From Roseiflexus sp. RS-1 (GTDB taxonomy: Bacteria > Chloroflexota > Chloroflexia > Chloroflexales > Roseiflexaceae): a stretch of DNA of 64,000 bases. The notes beneath the pieces were generated by a model. The model saw only the letters and a list, made by a program, of their open reading frames with translations. It had not been told where the DNA came from and ran no database searches. Made by a program: the position numbers and the translations under genes. The stretch's first letter is position 1, and the number at the start of each line of letters is the position of its first letter. Shown here piece by piece: positions 29,018 to 38,400 of this stretch. Location of the stretch: positions 3,905,501-3,969,500 of the forward strand of contig NC_009523.1 of NCBI RefSeq assembly GCF_000016665.1, read 5' to 3'.

Positions 29018-29912
29018 GTGCAATGAGCGTTGCGTGCACCTTCAGTTCAAACCCGGCATTGGCGCCTGCCGTCAAGCGTCCAGCGCCCATCTTCTCCAGT
29101 TGACTGTTGACCGTTCGTCATCTCGATGCCACGACGATGCGCGCGCAATTCGATGGCGTCCATAAACCAGGCGTGCGGACGCATGTTCGCCCGGCGCACT
29201 GGAACCAGGCGCACCCCCGTCTCCGCCAGGATGCTCGCCGCATCAGCGGCGCTGTTGCGGCGAATAATTATTCGCCGCTACGCCCAACCGCCGCGCCCCA
29301 GCGGGCAGGCCATACGCCAGTTCATGCACGGGTGTCAGGTCATGCACCCCTGCGGGCAGCATCTGAACGCGCACGGGCACGCCATCCGGGCGGCAGACCA
29401 GATGCACACGCCATCCAAAGAACTTCTCCCGTTTCGCCGCGCACTACCCGCAGCATTCGCGCCCCGGCGCCTTCCGACAGCGCCGGGCGCGCACACGACG
29501 GCAGACTGGCAGGGGGAGGCTATCGATGATGAACACGTCGCCCGTGGTGAACACCTCCCCCAACACGTCCGGAATCCAGACCATCCAATCAGCGAGCTGA
29601 TGGAGGCGACGATTGAAGCGCGCGACGCTGATCCGCCCCGACAGATAGCCGCACCCGTGCATGATCTGCACCGCCCGTTCGTGATGATTGCCAACATACT
29701 TGGCGGCGACGACGGCAATCGTCAGAATCTCGGAGTCGGGGACCTGCGCCCGCACATCACTGCGATGCCCCAGGCGTTCCATCAACGTGTCAATCACGAC
29801 AAAAGCGGCTATTATCGGGCGAGCGACCGTCGGCTCCTCCTGGCGATGATGTTGGTTGGGCAACCGCGATCGTGCCAGAGGTGTCGGTGGTCGTCAACTA
29901 GCAATCAAGGTA
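28984..29912 (-). mobile_element. IS982-family element, 929 bp, with perfect ends
   Basis: The left end TACCTTGATTGCTAGTT (28984-29000) and right end AACTAGCAATCAAGGTA (29896-29912) are perfect 17-base inverted repeats. GGA flanks both sides (28981-28983 and 29913-29915) as a 3-base target duplication. The transposase is on the minus strand and is inactive. The transposase reading ends NMN and TAG just inside one terminal repeat. Confidence 0.88.
28987..29863 (-). pseudogene. IS982-family transposase, inactivated
   Basis: The first 139 residues (EPTVARPIIAAFVVIDTLME to VFIIDSLPLPVCRRVRARRC) contain the first catalytic Asp in DSLPLPVC, typical of IS982. An in-frame TAG follows ECCG, after which the same frame continues CAAKREKFFGWRVHLVCRPD. 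At least two more frame changes come later, and the end FELKVHATLIALICTNMN is in frame with the final stop. A source of active transposase elsewhere would be needed for movement. Confidence 0.8.
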
Positions 29913-29955
29913 GGATCTGAATACGCTGCGTCTGCTGGAAGACGCCGGGCCAGCG

Positions 29956-32076
29956 ATGGAACCAACCAGACTGGCGCTCGGTTACCTCGCCGGGCAATTG
30001 CCCGGCTTTACGCTGCCTGCTATGTCGCTCGACAATCTGAAAATCGTTCATGGCTCCTGCCGTAAAGCACATGGCTTTGGCGTCGATGGACTGGCGCCGC
30101 TGGATAAGATCATTGAGCGTACCCAGACCGACGCCAACACCCGACCGCAACAGTTGTTCCTGACCGGCGACCAGATCTATGCCGATGATATTGCTATTAT
30201 GCTGCTGCCGCAATTGACCGTTGCCGGCAACGCATTGCTTGGGGTTTCGGAAGAACTGCCGCTGAGAACCTCCACTGGCGATATCAGGGTTGTCGCCGAT
30301 AGCACGAATTTCCCTACGTCGTGGCGCCAGGAACTGATTAAGCAGCAGGCACAGTTTTCCAGCCACGAGGCTGCCTGTCATGCGCTCTCATTCGGTGAAT
30401 ACTGCGCGCTCTATCTGTTCTCCTGGTCGAATGTCCTCTGGGATTCGTTTATTGACGTTGATGATGTTTTCCCCGACTGTTCCGGCTCAAGCGCCGACTG
30501 CCCCGACGCCGACACGACGGTAAACGGCCTGCCAGCCCATCTTCAGTCGCTCTATCCCGCCGACAAGCGCAAAGAGCAGATCAAGCAATGGTACAAACAG
30601 CGCGATCTGTTCGCCGATCAGCTTGAGGATGTCAAAGCCTTCAAGAAAACCTTGCCCAATGTGCAGCGGGCGCTGGCGAACATCGCCACCTACATGATCT
30701 TCGACGACCACGAAGTCACCGACGACTGGTATCTGACCCAGGACTGGCGCGACCGGGTGCTGACCAGTCCCTTAGGCGTCACGATTATGCGAAATGCTCT
30801 GACGACTTTCGCATTGTTTCAGGCATGGGGCAACGATCCGAAACGTTACACGACCGGCGATCATGCCGCGCTGCTGACCCACGCGCAGGCGTTATTCCCC
30901 GCAACCGGCGGCCCCGCGCAATCGGCCGCCAACGCGCTTGATGCGCTCTATGGTTTTGGCGGCGCCGATCCGCTGGTCAAGTGGCATTTCCATGTCCCCA
31001 GCGGGCCAACGACGACAGTAGTGCTGGATACACGCACCCGGCGAACGTTCAGCGGTCGATATACGCCGCCCGGTCTGGTTTCCGATGTCGCCCTCGACGA
31101 ACAGTTGCCAGATTCGTTCGCCCCTTCGCCTGGCGCCGAGATTCTGATTGTGGTTTCCGCTGCACCAGTGCTGGGATTGGCGGTAATCGAGGAACTGGCG
31201 CAACCCATCGGCGCACGCGGCTATTTCGATTTTATCTCGTCAGTTGTAATGAGGCGCGAGCCCGAAATTACCGGTTATCTCGAATTTGATATGGAAGCCT
31301 GGTCGCTGCATACCGAACGCTTCGAGGCATTGCTGGCGCGCTTCAACCAGATGGGCAGGGTCGTCATTCTCTCCGGCGACGTACATTATAGCTTTAGCGC
31401 GGAAATGGATTACTGGAAGAATGCTCAACCTCAACCGGGCCGCATCGTGCAACTCACATCCAGCGCGCTCAAGAACGAATGGGGCATCCGTGCCAAGCGT
31501 GCACTCGAAACGGTTGCAGCCCAGGAGATCCTGCACAACGCATACTATCCGCTGTCACGACTGGGTTGGAGCAACCCAACCGATCTCATTGGGCGGGTAC
31601 ACGTCCCCAGCGGTGCAATACCCCGCAACATCCGCGCGATGCTCCGCCGCACCCCGGTGGTGCTGCCCGCTGACAATTGGGAACCAGGGAGCAGTATTGC
31701 AGTCGCGCCCGACTGGGCATGGCGGGTGAGCCTGGTCAAGGATCTGCGCCCCGATGACAGCAGTCCCAACGCCTGTCCGGCCGACGGGCGAGTCGGGCCG
31801 ATTAACCCCGACATTGTTCCCGCTACCCCCGACGATGGTTATATCAAAGTGCTGGAGCGCGCTGAAAAGCGATTGAAAGCCAAAATCGCGCGTTCGGTGG
31901 TGTTCGCGTCGAATCTTGGACTGGTCTCATTTTCGGGAACCGGCGTGACGCTGAAAGTCACCCATACCTTGATGTACATGCATCCAGATGGCGCGAAACC
32001 CGCCGATCCCCAGGCATATACTGTGCACGAACTCAGCCTGGCGCCAACGACCGACCTGCCGCCGACGATACGCTGA
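29956..32076 (+). CDS. PhoD-like metallophosphatase, C-terminal part
   Basis: 706 residues from ATG 29956; the matching frame begins at 29916 right after the IS. Metal-binding motifs of the PhoD fold are all here: GSCRKAHGFG, LTGDQIYADD, MIFDDHEVTDDW and LSGDVHYSFS. Such enzymes cleave phosphodiesters or phosphomonoesters with Fe/Ca centres. The catalytic domain is complete, so an internal start could still give an active enzyme lacking its N-terminal domain. No signal peptide is seen. The next gene begins 28 bases downstream, so it heads a cluster of very large unknown proteins. Confidence 0.82.
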   Translation: MEPTRLALGYLAGQLPGFTLPAMSLDNLKIVHGSCRKAHGFGVDGLAPLDKIIERTQTDANTRPQQLFLTGDQIYADDIAIMLLPQLTVAGNALLGVSEELPLRTSTGDIRVVADSTNFPTSWRQELIKQQAQFSSHEAACHALSFGEYCALYLFSWSNVLWDSFIDVDDVFPDCSGSSADCPDADTTVNGLPAHLQSLYPADKRKEQIKQWYKQRDLFADQLEDVKAFKKTLPNVQRALANIATYMIFDDHEVTDDWYLTQDWRDRVLTSPLGVTIMRNALTTFALFQAWGNDPKRYTTGDHAALLTHAQALFPATGGPAQSAANALDALYGFGGADPLVKWHFHVPSGPTTTVVLDTRTRRTFSGRYTPPGLVSDVALDEQLPDSFAPSPGAEILIVVSAAPVLGLAVIEELAQPIGARGYFDFISSVVMRREPEITGYLEFDMEAWSLHTERFEALLARFNQMGRVVILSGDVHYSFSAEMDYWKNAQPQPGRIVQLTSSALKNEWGIRAKRALETVAAQEILHNAYYPLSRLGWSNPTDLIGRVHVPSGAIPRNIRAMLRRTPVVLPADNWEPGSSIAVAPDWAWRVSLVKDLRPDDSSPNACPADGRVGPINPDIVPATPDDGYIKVLERAEKRLKAKIARSVVFASNLGLVSFSGTGVTLKVTHTLMYMHPDGAKPADPQAYTVHELSLAPTTDLPPTIR

Positions 32077-32104
32077 AACCCAGCGGTAGTGTGAGGATAC
32101 GCCT

Positions 32105-34516
32105 GTGAGCAGCGACACCCGCAATGATTTGCAGCGTCTGGTCAGCGAACTGCGCCAGATCCTGGATCCGATCGCGCGCAGCGTGGGCGATAGCGCCATT
32201 CGCCGCGAGATTTTGCTGGCGCTCGGCCTCGATCCCGCGCAGTCGTCGCAGTCGCTGACGATCCCGCCCTCCTCGCTCGCCAGCATCGACGCCTATCGCG
32301 AACGGGCCGCCGATGACGTCGATCTGCAGGCGTTTATCAGCGCGCTCTCCGACCTGACGCAGATCGTTCAGGCGCTGATTGACTTTGTTCAGTCAGCGGC
32401 GGCAGCTGACTCAAACGCCCCGGCCGGGTTTATCGTCGAAGAGGCGGTCAGTTTCTTCTTGCAGGCGGCCACGATCTCATATCTGCGCGTGCGCCTGCCG
32501 GGAGTGTATATCACCGCCAGAGCGCTGCAACTGCTCGAAGATCAGGCGATCCATTTCGGCAGCATCGTCAGGTTGTTCTTCAGAATTGGCGACTATTTCG
32601 ATGAGGTGTTTGGCGACGCGCTCGATCTTCAGACTGAAGCTCATGCCAAACAGGTATCCGATGTGTTTCTGTTTGTGTCTGGCGTTATCGTGGCGTCGCT
32701 GATGAAAGCCGATTTTGTCTATGGCTATGATGCCGGGCCTGGTTCGACAAGTCCGATCGGCGATGCGGTCAATAATCGCACCCTGACGATCCGCCTGAGC
32801 GGCAAAACCAGGGATTCGTCGAACAATATCGTCAAGGGCGCGCTGCTGCTGAGTATGGCGCTGCTGCCGCGCGATCATGGCGGTCCGGGTCTGCTGATGC
32901 GCATCAAGGGCGAAGGCGCACTTGAGGCGCCAATCACCGACAATCTCAGTTTCCAGTTCGCGACCGACGGTCCTGATTTCCTGGTGTATATCGGCGATGG
33001 TTCGCATAGCTTCCCCTCATCAACCGACGCCTCGGTCACAGTGAGCCTGATCTATAAGTCAAAGCCCGCCAGAGAGATCATCTGGGGCGACGCCAATGGC
33101 GTCCATCTCCGGATCGGCAGCAGCAAGATCGAAGGCAAAGTCGGCGTTACCGATCAGAGTATCAAAGGCGAAATCAAAGACAGCGCGTTTGTTTTGAAGA
33201 CCGACTCGGCTGATGGATTTCTGAGAACCATCCTCAACGCAATTACCAGCGACGGTAAACTGGAAACTAAATTCGATTTCAATATCGGCTATTCAAAGAA
33301 AAAGGGCTTCTTCATCGGCGGCGGCGCCGGGCTGATGGTCAGTATTCCGCTGCACGAAACGCTTGGCCCGCTTCAGTTCAATACCCTGACCGTCGGCCTG
33401 GCGCTGGGCGAAAAGGCTGGCAGAGACCCTGGCTTCAAGCTGGAAGGTTCGCTCAGTTTTGGTCTTGACCTTGGCGTGCTGCAGGCGTCGGTTGATCGGA
33501 TCGGCCTGTCAGGGCTGGTTATTTTCGACGACGGCGAATTCACGCTGGGCTTCAAGCCGCCCAACGGCGTCGGCCTGGCGGTTAATGCCGGGCCGGTGCG
33601 CGGTGGCGGCTTCCTGAATTTCGACTACGACCGTGGTGAATATGCTGGCGGACTGGAACTGGATATCGCAGGCATCATTACCCTGACCGCGCTGGGCGTG
33701 ATCACCACCAAAATGCCCGATGGCAGCGACGGCTTCGCGCTGGTGGCTATTCTGGCGGTTGAGTTCGGCGCCCCTATCCAGTTGGGGCTGGGCTTTACCT
33801 GGATCGGCATTGGCGGCATTTTCGGGCTGAACCGCACTATGCGGCTGGAAGCCATGGCGGCTGGCATCAAGTCGGGCGCAGCCGAGAGTATTCTGTTCCC
33901 AAGAAATATCGTTGCCAACGCCGCGCGCATCATCAGTGACCTGCGCGTCTTCTTCCCACCGCAGAACGATACCTTTCTGGTCGGCGGCATGCTCAAGATT
34001 GGCTGGGGCACGCCCACGCTGGTCAGCCTCGCACTGGGGGTTGTGATCCAGATCCCGCCGGGAACCTTCGCGATTCTTGGTGTGCTGAAGGTGATTCTGC
34101 CGGATGAAAACGCAGCGTTGCTGCAATTGAAAGTGGGCTTTATCGGTGCGTACGAGCCCGATAGAGAACGCGCCTGGTTCTTCGCGACCCTGTATGATTC
34201 GCGCGTGCTGGTGATGACGATCGAAGGTGGTATGGGTGTGCTGATTGCCTGGGGCGGCGCCAGCAACTTCGTTATCTCGGTCGGCGGATTCCATCCGCAG
34301 TTCCAGCCACCGCCGCTGCCCTTCCCCACGCCGGATCGCCTGTCGATTAATATCCTCAACTATCCGCTGGCGCGCATCCGGGTCATGGCATATTTTGCAG
34401 TTACATCGAATACTGTAAAGACAATTTCCTGCCCAATCTCAACTTCATCCAGCAGAACAGCATTTCGCTGCTTGAGACCAACCAGGCCTTTATCGAAGCC
34501 TACATGGTCGGGTTGA
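32105..34516 (+). CDS. DUF6603-like giant-family protein, C-terminus lost by deletion
   Basis: 803 residues as read; the first 760 or so are real. The N-terminal 150 residues are helical (RNDLQRLVSELRQILDPIAR). The bulk is Gly-rich beta sequence with repeats such as FFIGGGAGLMVSIPLHETLG and FTWIGIGGIFGLNRTMRLEA, which I take as DUF6603. After MAYFAVTSNTV (about 34395) the frame enters the reading of another protein out of phase and stops at 34516. Function unknown; no signal peptide is visible. Confidence 0.7.
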   Translation: MSSDTRNDLQRLVSELRQILDPIARSVGDSAIRREILLALGLDPAQSSQSLTIPPSSLASIDAYRERAADDVDLQAFISALSDLTQIVQALIDFVQSAAAADSNAPAGFIVEEAVSFFLQAATISYLRVRLPGVYITARALQLLEDQAIHFGSIVRLFFRIGDYFDEVFGDALDLQTEAHAKQVSDVFLFVSGVIVASLMKADFVYGYDAGPGSTSPIGDAVNNRTLTIRLSGKTRDSSNNIVKGALLLSMALLPRDHGGPGLLMRIKGEGALEAPITDNLSFQFATDGPDFLVYIGDGSHSFPSSTDASVTVSLIYKSKPAREIIWGDANGVHLRIGSSKIEGKVGVTDQSIKGEIKDSAFVLKTDSADGFLRTILNAITSDGKLETKFDFNIGYSKKKGFFIGGGAGLMVSIPLHETLGPLQFNTLTVGLALGEKAGRDPGFKLEGSLSFGLDLGVLQASVDRIGLSGLVIFDDGEFTLGFKPPNGVGLAVNAGPVRGGGFLNFDYDRGEYAGGLELDIAGIITLTALGVITTKMPDGSDGFALVAILAVEFGAPIQLGLGFTWIGIGGIFGLNRTMRLEAMAAGIKSGAAESILFPRNIVANAARIISDLRVFFPPQNDTFLVGGMLKIGWGTPTLVSLALGVVIQIPPGTFAILGVLKVILPDENAALLQLKVGFIGAYEPDRERAWFFATLYDSRVLVMTIEGGMGVLIAWGGASNFVISVGGFHPQFQPPPLPFPTPDRLSINILNYPLARIRVMAYFAVTSNTVKTISCPISTSSSRTAFRCLRPTRPLSKPTWSG

Positions 34517-35358
34517 ACCATGAATTCGCCCGCGAACTCCTCTGGCGCGAATATGTCACCGACCAGCGCGGCAGCTATTTCCGCCAGTTCTGGGATGTCA
34601 CCGGCTATCTGCACGGCAGCGCCGAAGATCCCGAAGTCTTACGTGAAAAACTGCGTGATATTCCACCACTGCACCGCTGGTCGAAGTTCTCAAAACTGGG
34701 CGACCACGACAATCGCGAAACCGGCGGTGCGAACGAAGAGGAAATCGTGCTGGTGATCCGCGGCGAACTGCTCAAGAAATACCCAACGGCGGTCATCTAC
34801 GCCCACCGCGCAAAATGGCAGCGAAAAGCGGATGGCACGATCGACAACGCTGTCGAACGCCAGCTGGACGACGCTGGCGTGGCGCTGGCGGAAAACCCGC
34901 CGCGCGACAAGGTCAAGACGCCGCTCTACGAAGCCAAAGTTGATCCTGATATCTACTTCTTCGGCTTCGACCTGACCGTCGAAGCGGCGATCGGCGGCAC
35001 TGGCGAAAACGAGACCGACGATCCAGGATGGTTCTTCGTGATTAAGGAGCGCCCTGGTGAACCGCGTTTTGGATTGGATATCGGAACCGCTGACCATATC
35101 TACGTCTGGAATGATCTGGCCTGGGGCAATCTCGTGCCAGACGCGCAGGCTGGCGACTATATCCAGATCACCAGCGCCACGCCGACGATCACCCTGGAGA
35201 CGCTGCCATCCACCGAGAACGAGAAGATCGACCAGGCTGCCGATGACCAGAGCGTACGCTGGCACAGAGACGCTCATGCCGCCGAAGTGGCCTATATCCT
35301 GTATCAGGCGCCCGTCATGGTCGCCGTGCATGCATCGGAGATGATACCAAGATCGTGA
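34504..35358 (+). CDS. C-terminal part of an uncharacterised large protein (N-terminus deleted)
   Basis: 284 residues from ATG 34504. The same frame continues upstream to about 34390 as YIEYCKDNFLPNLNFIQQNS, so the sequence is the end of a longer protein whose beginning was deleted. Conserved-looking blocks are MVGLNHEFARELLWREY, TDQRGSYFRQFWDV and LVIRGELLKKYPTAVIYAHR. It overlaps the end of the DUF6603 frame. No known domain is recognised. Confidence 0.65.
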   Translation: MVGLNHEFARELLWREYVTDQRGSYFRQFWDVTGYLHGSAEDPEVLREKLRDIPPLHRWSKFSKLGDHDNRETGGANEEEIVLVIRGELLKKYPTAVIYAHRAKWQRKADGTIDNAVERQLDDAGVALAENPPRDKVKTPLYEAKVDPDIYFFGFDLTVEAAIGGTGENETDDPGWFFVIKERPGEPRFGLDIGTADHIYVWNDLAWGNLVPDAQAGDYIQITSATPTITLETLPSTENEKIDQAADDQSVRWHRDAHAAEVAYILYQAPVMVAVHASEMIPRS

Positions 35359-35431
35359 CGTTGCACTACGACGAACGCGCCGAGGCGCCTGCCATTGATG
35401 GCATAACTCCTGCCAGTAGAGGACCAAACGA

Positions 35432-38400
35432 ATGTCCGACACCAGCTTCCAATCGCTCCAGCAGCAGCTACAGCAGGCGCAAACCGCGCTGAAAGCCGGC
35501 GACGAAGCCCTCTTCCTCGCCCGTGAGAAACTCAAGCGCATCGAAGCCCGTCAGGCGCGACTGAAGCGTTTCTTTGACCCGGCAAACCCCAGCCATCGCG
35601 CCCAGGAAAAACAACTGGCAGCGCAGCACGACGCAACCGTCCGCGAGATCGCAGCGCTGCGCGAGCGACTCGGCGCGCTCCAGGAAAACCTGGCTGGCCA
35701 GCTCGACGCCTTCCTGCCCCTCGCTGACCCACGGAAGTCGATTGAACAGCTCAATGATCTCTATCCAATCCTGCTCCTGCCGCTCCGCCTCGAAACCCGC
35801 TTCAAACAGATTGCCACACCCGATGGAATGCAGCACCAGTTATGGGTGCGCGTCTACCCCGACGATTGCGCCATCGACGCCTTCGAAGCGTCGCTAAGCG
35901 AAACCGAGCTCAAAAACGCCCAGACCTACTGGTCTCAACTCTGGCGCGCTGCTGGCGACGAGAATCTCCGTCGTGCGGCATGGCGCAACCTGGTTGCCAG
36001 TCATGGCGTCGGGCGCGCCATCTGGATCGAACGCACCTACCGGCCCACGAACGAAGCCGACCAACCTGCACCCGACGCAACTGCCCGCGTGCTGGTCATC
36101 CCCACTACCAGCCCGCTCGACGTCGCCACCCAAGGACATGCCCGCGCCTACTGGAGCGCTGTCTGGCGCGCCGCCAGCGACGCAGCCGCAATCGACGCCG
36201 CGTATCAGGCGCTGGTCACGGCGATCGGTGATGATACAGCGACGATGATCCTGAAAGACTACCGACCATTCAACCTGAGCGACGACCCGCCCGCCGGGCA
36301 TACCCGCGCCACAACCACCGTCGTCGTCGCATTTGTCACCTTTCCCTCCCCCGACGAAACCAACGCCCAACGCCGCGCCTGGTCGAAGGCGCCACATGTT
36401 GATGTCTTGCCTGAACGCCTGGTGCTGCTCGGCTATAACGGCGATATCCTGACCCTCGAACAAATCGGCGCCGCGATCCCCGCCAGTCTCACGACCGGCC
36501 CGGACCCGCTGGCGGATGAAGGCAACCAGATCCGCCAGGATGGCGCTGATATTCAGGTTAGCGCCGAGATGCGCTGGATGGTCGATTTTGAAGAAGCGTT
36601 GACCAGAGGCATGGCGTTTCGTGTCAATCTCAGCCCGCAACAGTACAACCTTGGCTTCGACAGGCTGATGGCGCTTGGCGTCCGTCTCGCTGCCGATCAG
36701 ACCGCAGGCAGGCAACTCTTCGAACAATTGCTCACCAACCATCATTACAGCCGCGCCGGACTGAGCCTGTTGCCACAAGGAACGCCGACCAACAATACTG
36801 ATGATGCGACCTCCGGCTATTCGAGTATGGATGATGCGGATGCCAGCTATGAGATCCTCAATGGCGGGAATAGTGCGCTTGACCCGGCTGCCGACTGGTT
36901 CGAACGGTATGACGGGATCTGGCTGACGCAACTGCTCGGTCTGGACAGTTCGATCATCAATACGGTTTCCGGTGCGACCAATAGCGACATTCGCGACGCC
37001 CAGGCGATGAATATCGCCCTCTTTCCGGCAACGCTGGGCTATACCCTGGGCGCCATGCTCTCGCCAGTGTTCAGCGACGCCGCGATTGAGTTCGTCCGAT
37101 CGTTCTACACCCACCTGGTCAGCGGGCGTGGTATGCTGCCAGCGCTGCGCATTGGTCGGCAGCCATACGGCATCCTGCCGACCACCGCCTACCGTCGTAT
37201 GGCGTTTGACCAACCGGTAGACGGCTATCTCGCCGCAAACATTGGCATCGCCAGGCGGATTTCCGCTGGTTCGCCCTATCTGAACAGGCTCTATGACGTG
37301 CTGATGCGCGCCTATCGCGTATGGGGAACATTACGCGACCGTGTGGCGCATGTTGGCGCCACCGGCGATCCACATCAGATCTTGTTGGAAATCCTGGGGT
37401 TGCATCCCAACTCAGTTGAGTTTGACCAGCGCTATGCTGAAAGCCTGGCGCAGACGCTCAACACCATGAATCTCAGCGGCTTTTTCGAGCAGTTGATTGT
37501 TGCGCTCGCTCTACTCGAACAGGGACTGGACGTACTGCGCGACCATGGCTATGATCCCGGCGAACGCGAACGACCCGATCTGCTGGATAAATTCTTCTTC
37601 GCCAGGCCGTTTCCAATCGATGAGACAAAACTGGTCGACGATCAACCACTCTCCGAAGATAAACCCATCCGCGACTATACCGCCGACGGCCGCAACTATA
37701 TCGAGTGGCTGATTGACGCCGCAAACACATCGCTGGAAACCCTGCGCCTCCAGACAGGTCTGCCTGATGCCGACCGGCCAACTGCATTGTTGTATCTGAT
37801 GCTGCGCCATGCGCTGATGCTTGGCTACTACGATACGAGCATTCGCCTGTATCAACGCGCCGATCTGCTGGATAGCGACGCCGTGCTGGCGGCGCGACGC
37901 GAAGCGCCGTTCATCCATATCAAGCAACAGGTCCAATCCAGCGAAAGTCGCTTCAAACTGCTGTACGACACGCAACCGGCGATCGCCGAGGGACGGCCGA
38001 ATGTCAGAGTCGCTGATTACATCACCTCACGCCTGGCGACACTGAACGATGCTGCTCGTCTGCGCGAACAGATCGCCGCGCTTGAGCGCCTCAAGAACCG
38101 CCCTACCGCCGTGTTGGAACGCGTCTTTGTCGAGCATCTCGACACCTGCTCCTACCGCCTGGATGCATGGTTGCAGGGGTTGGCGCTCTACCAGTTGAGC
38201 GTGATGCGTTCTATTGGTGTAGAAGGCTCTTCGCGCACCGGACTGTATCTCGGCGCTTACGGTTGGGTGGAGAACCTGCGTCCCAATCCTGCCCGGTTGC
38301 GTCCGGTTCACCTGACCAACGACGAACTGCGCGCCGTTTTTCAGCGCGATGGCGACCCGCCGTTAATGCGCGACTCTGCCAACGCCGGTTATATTCATGC

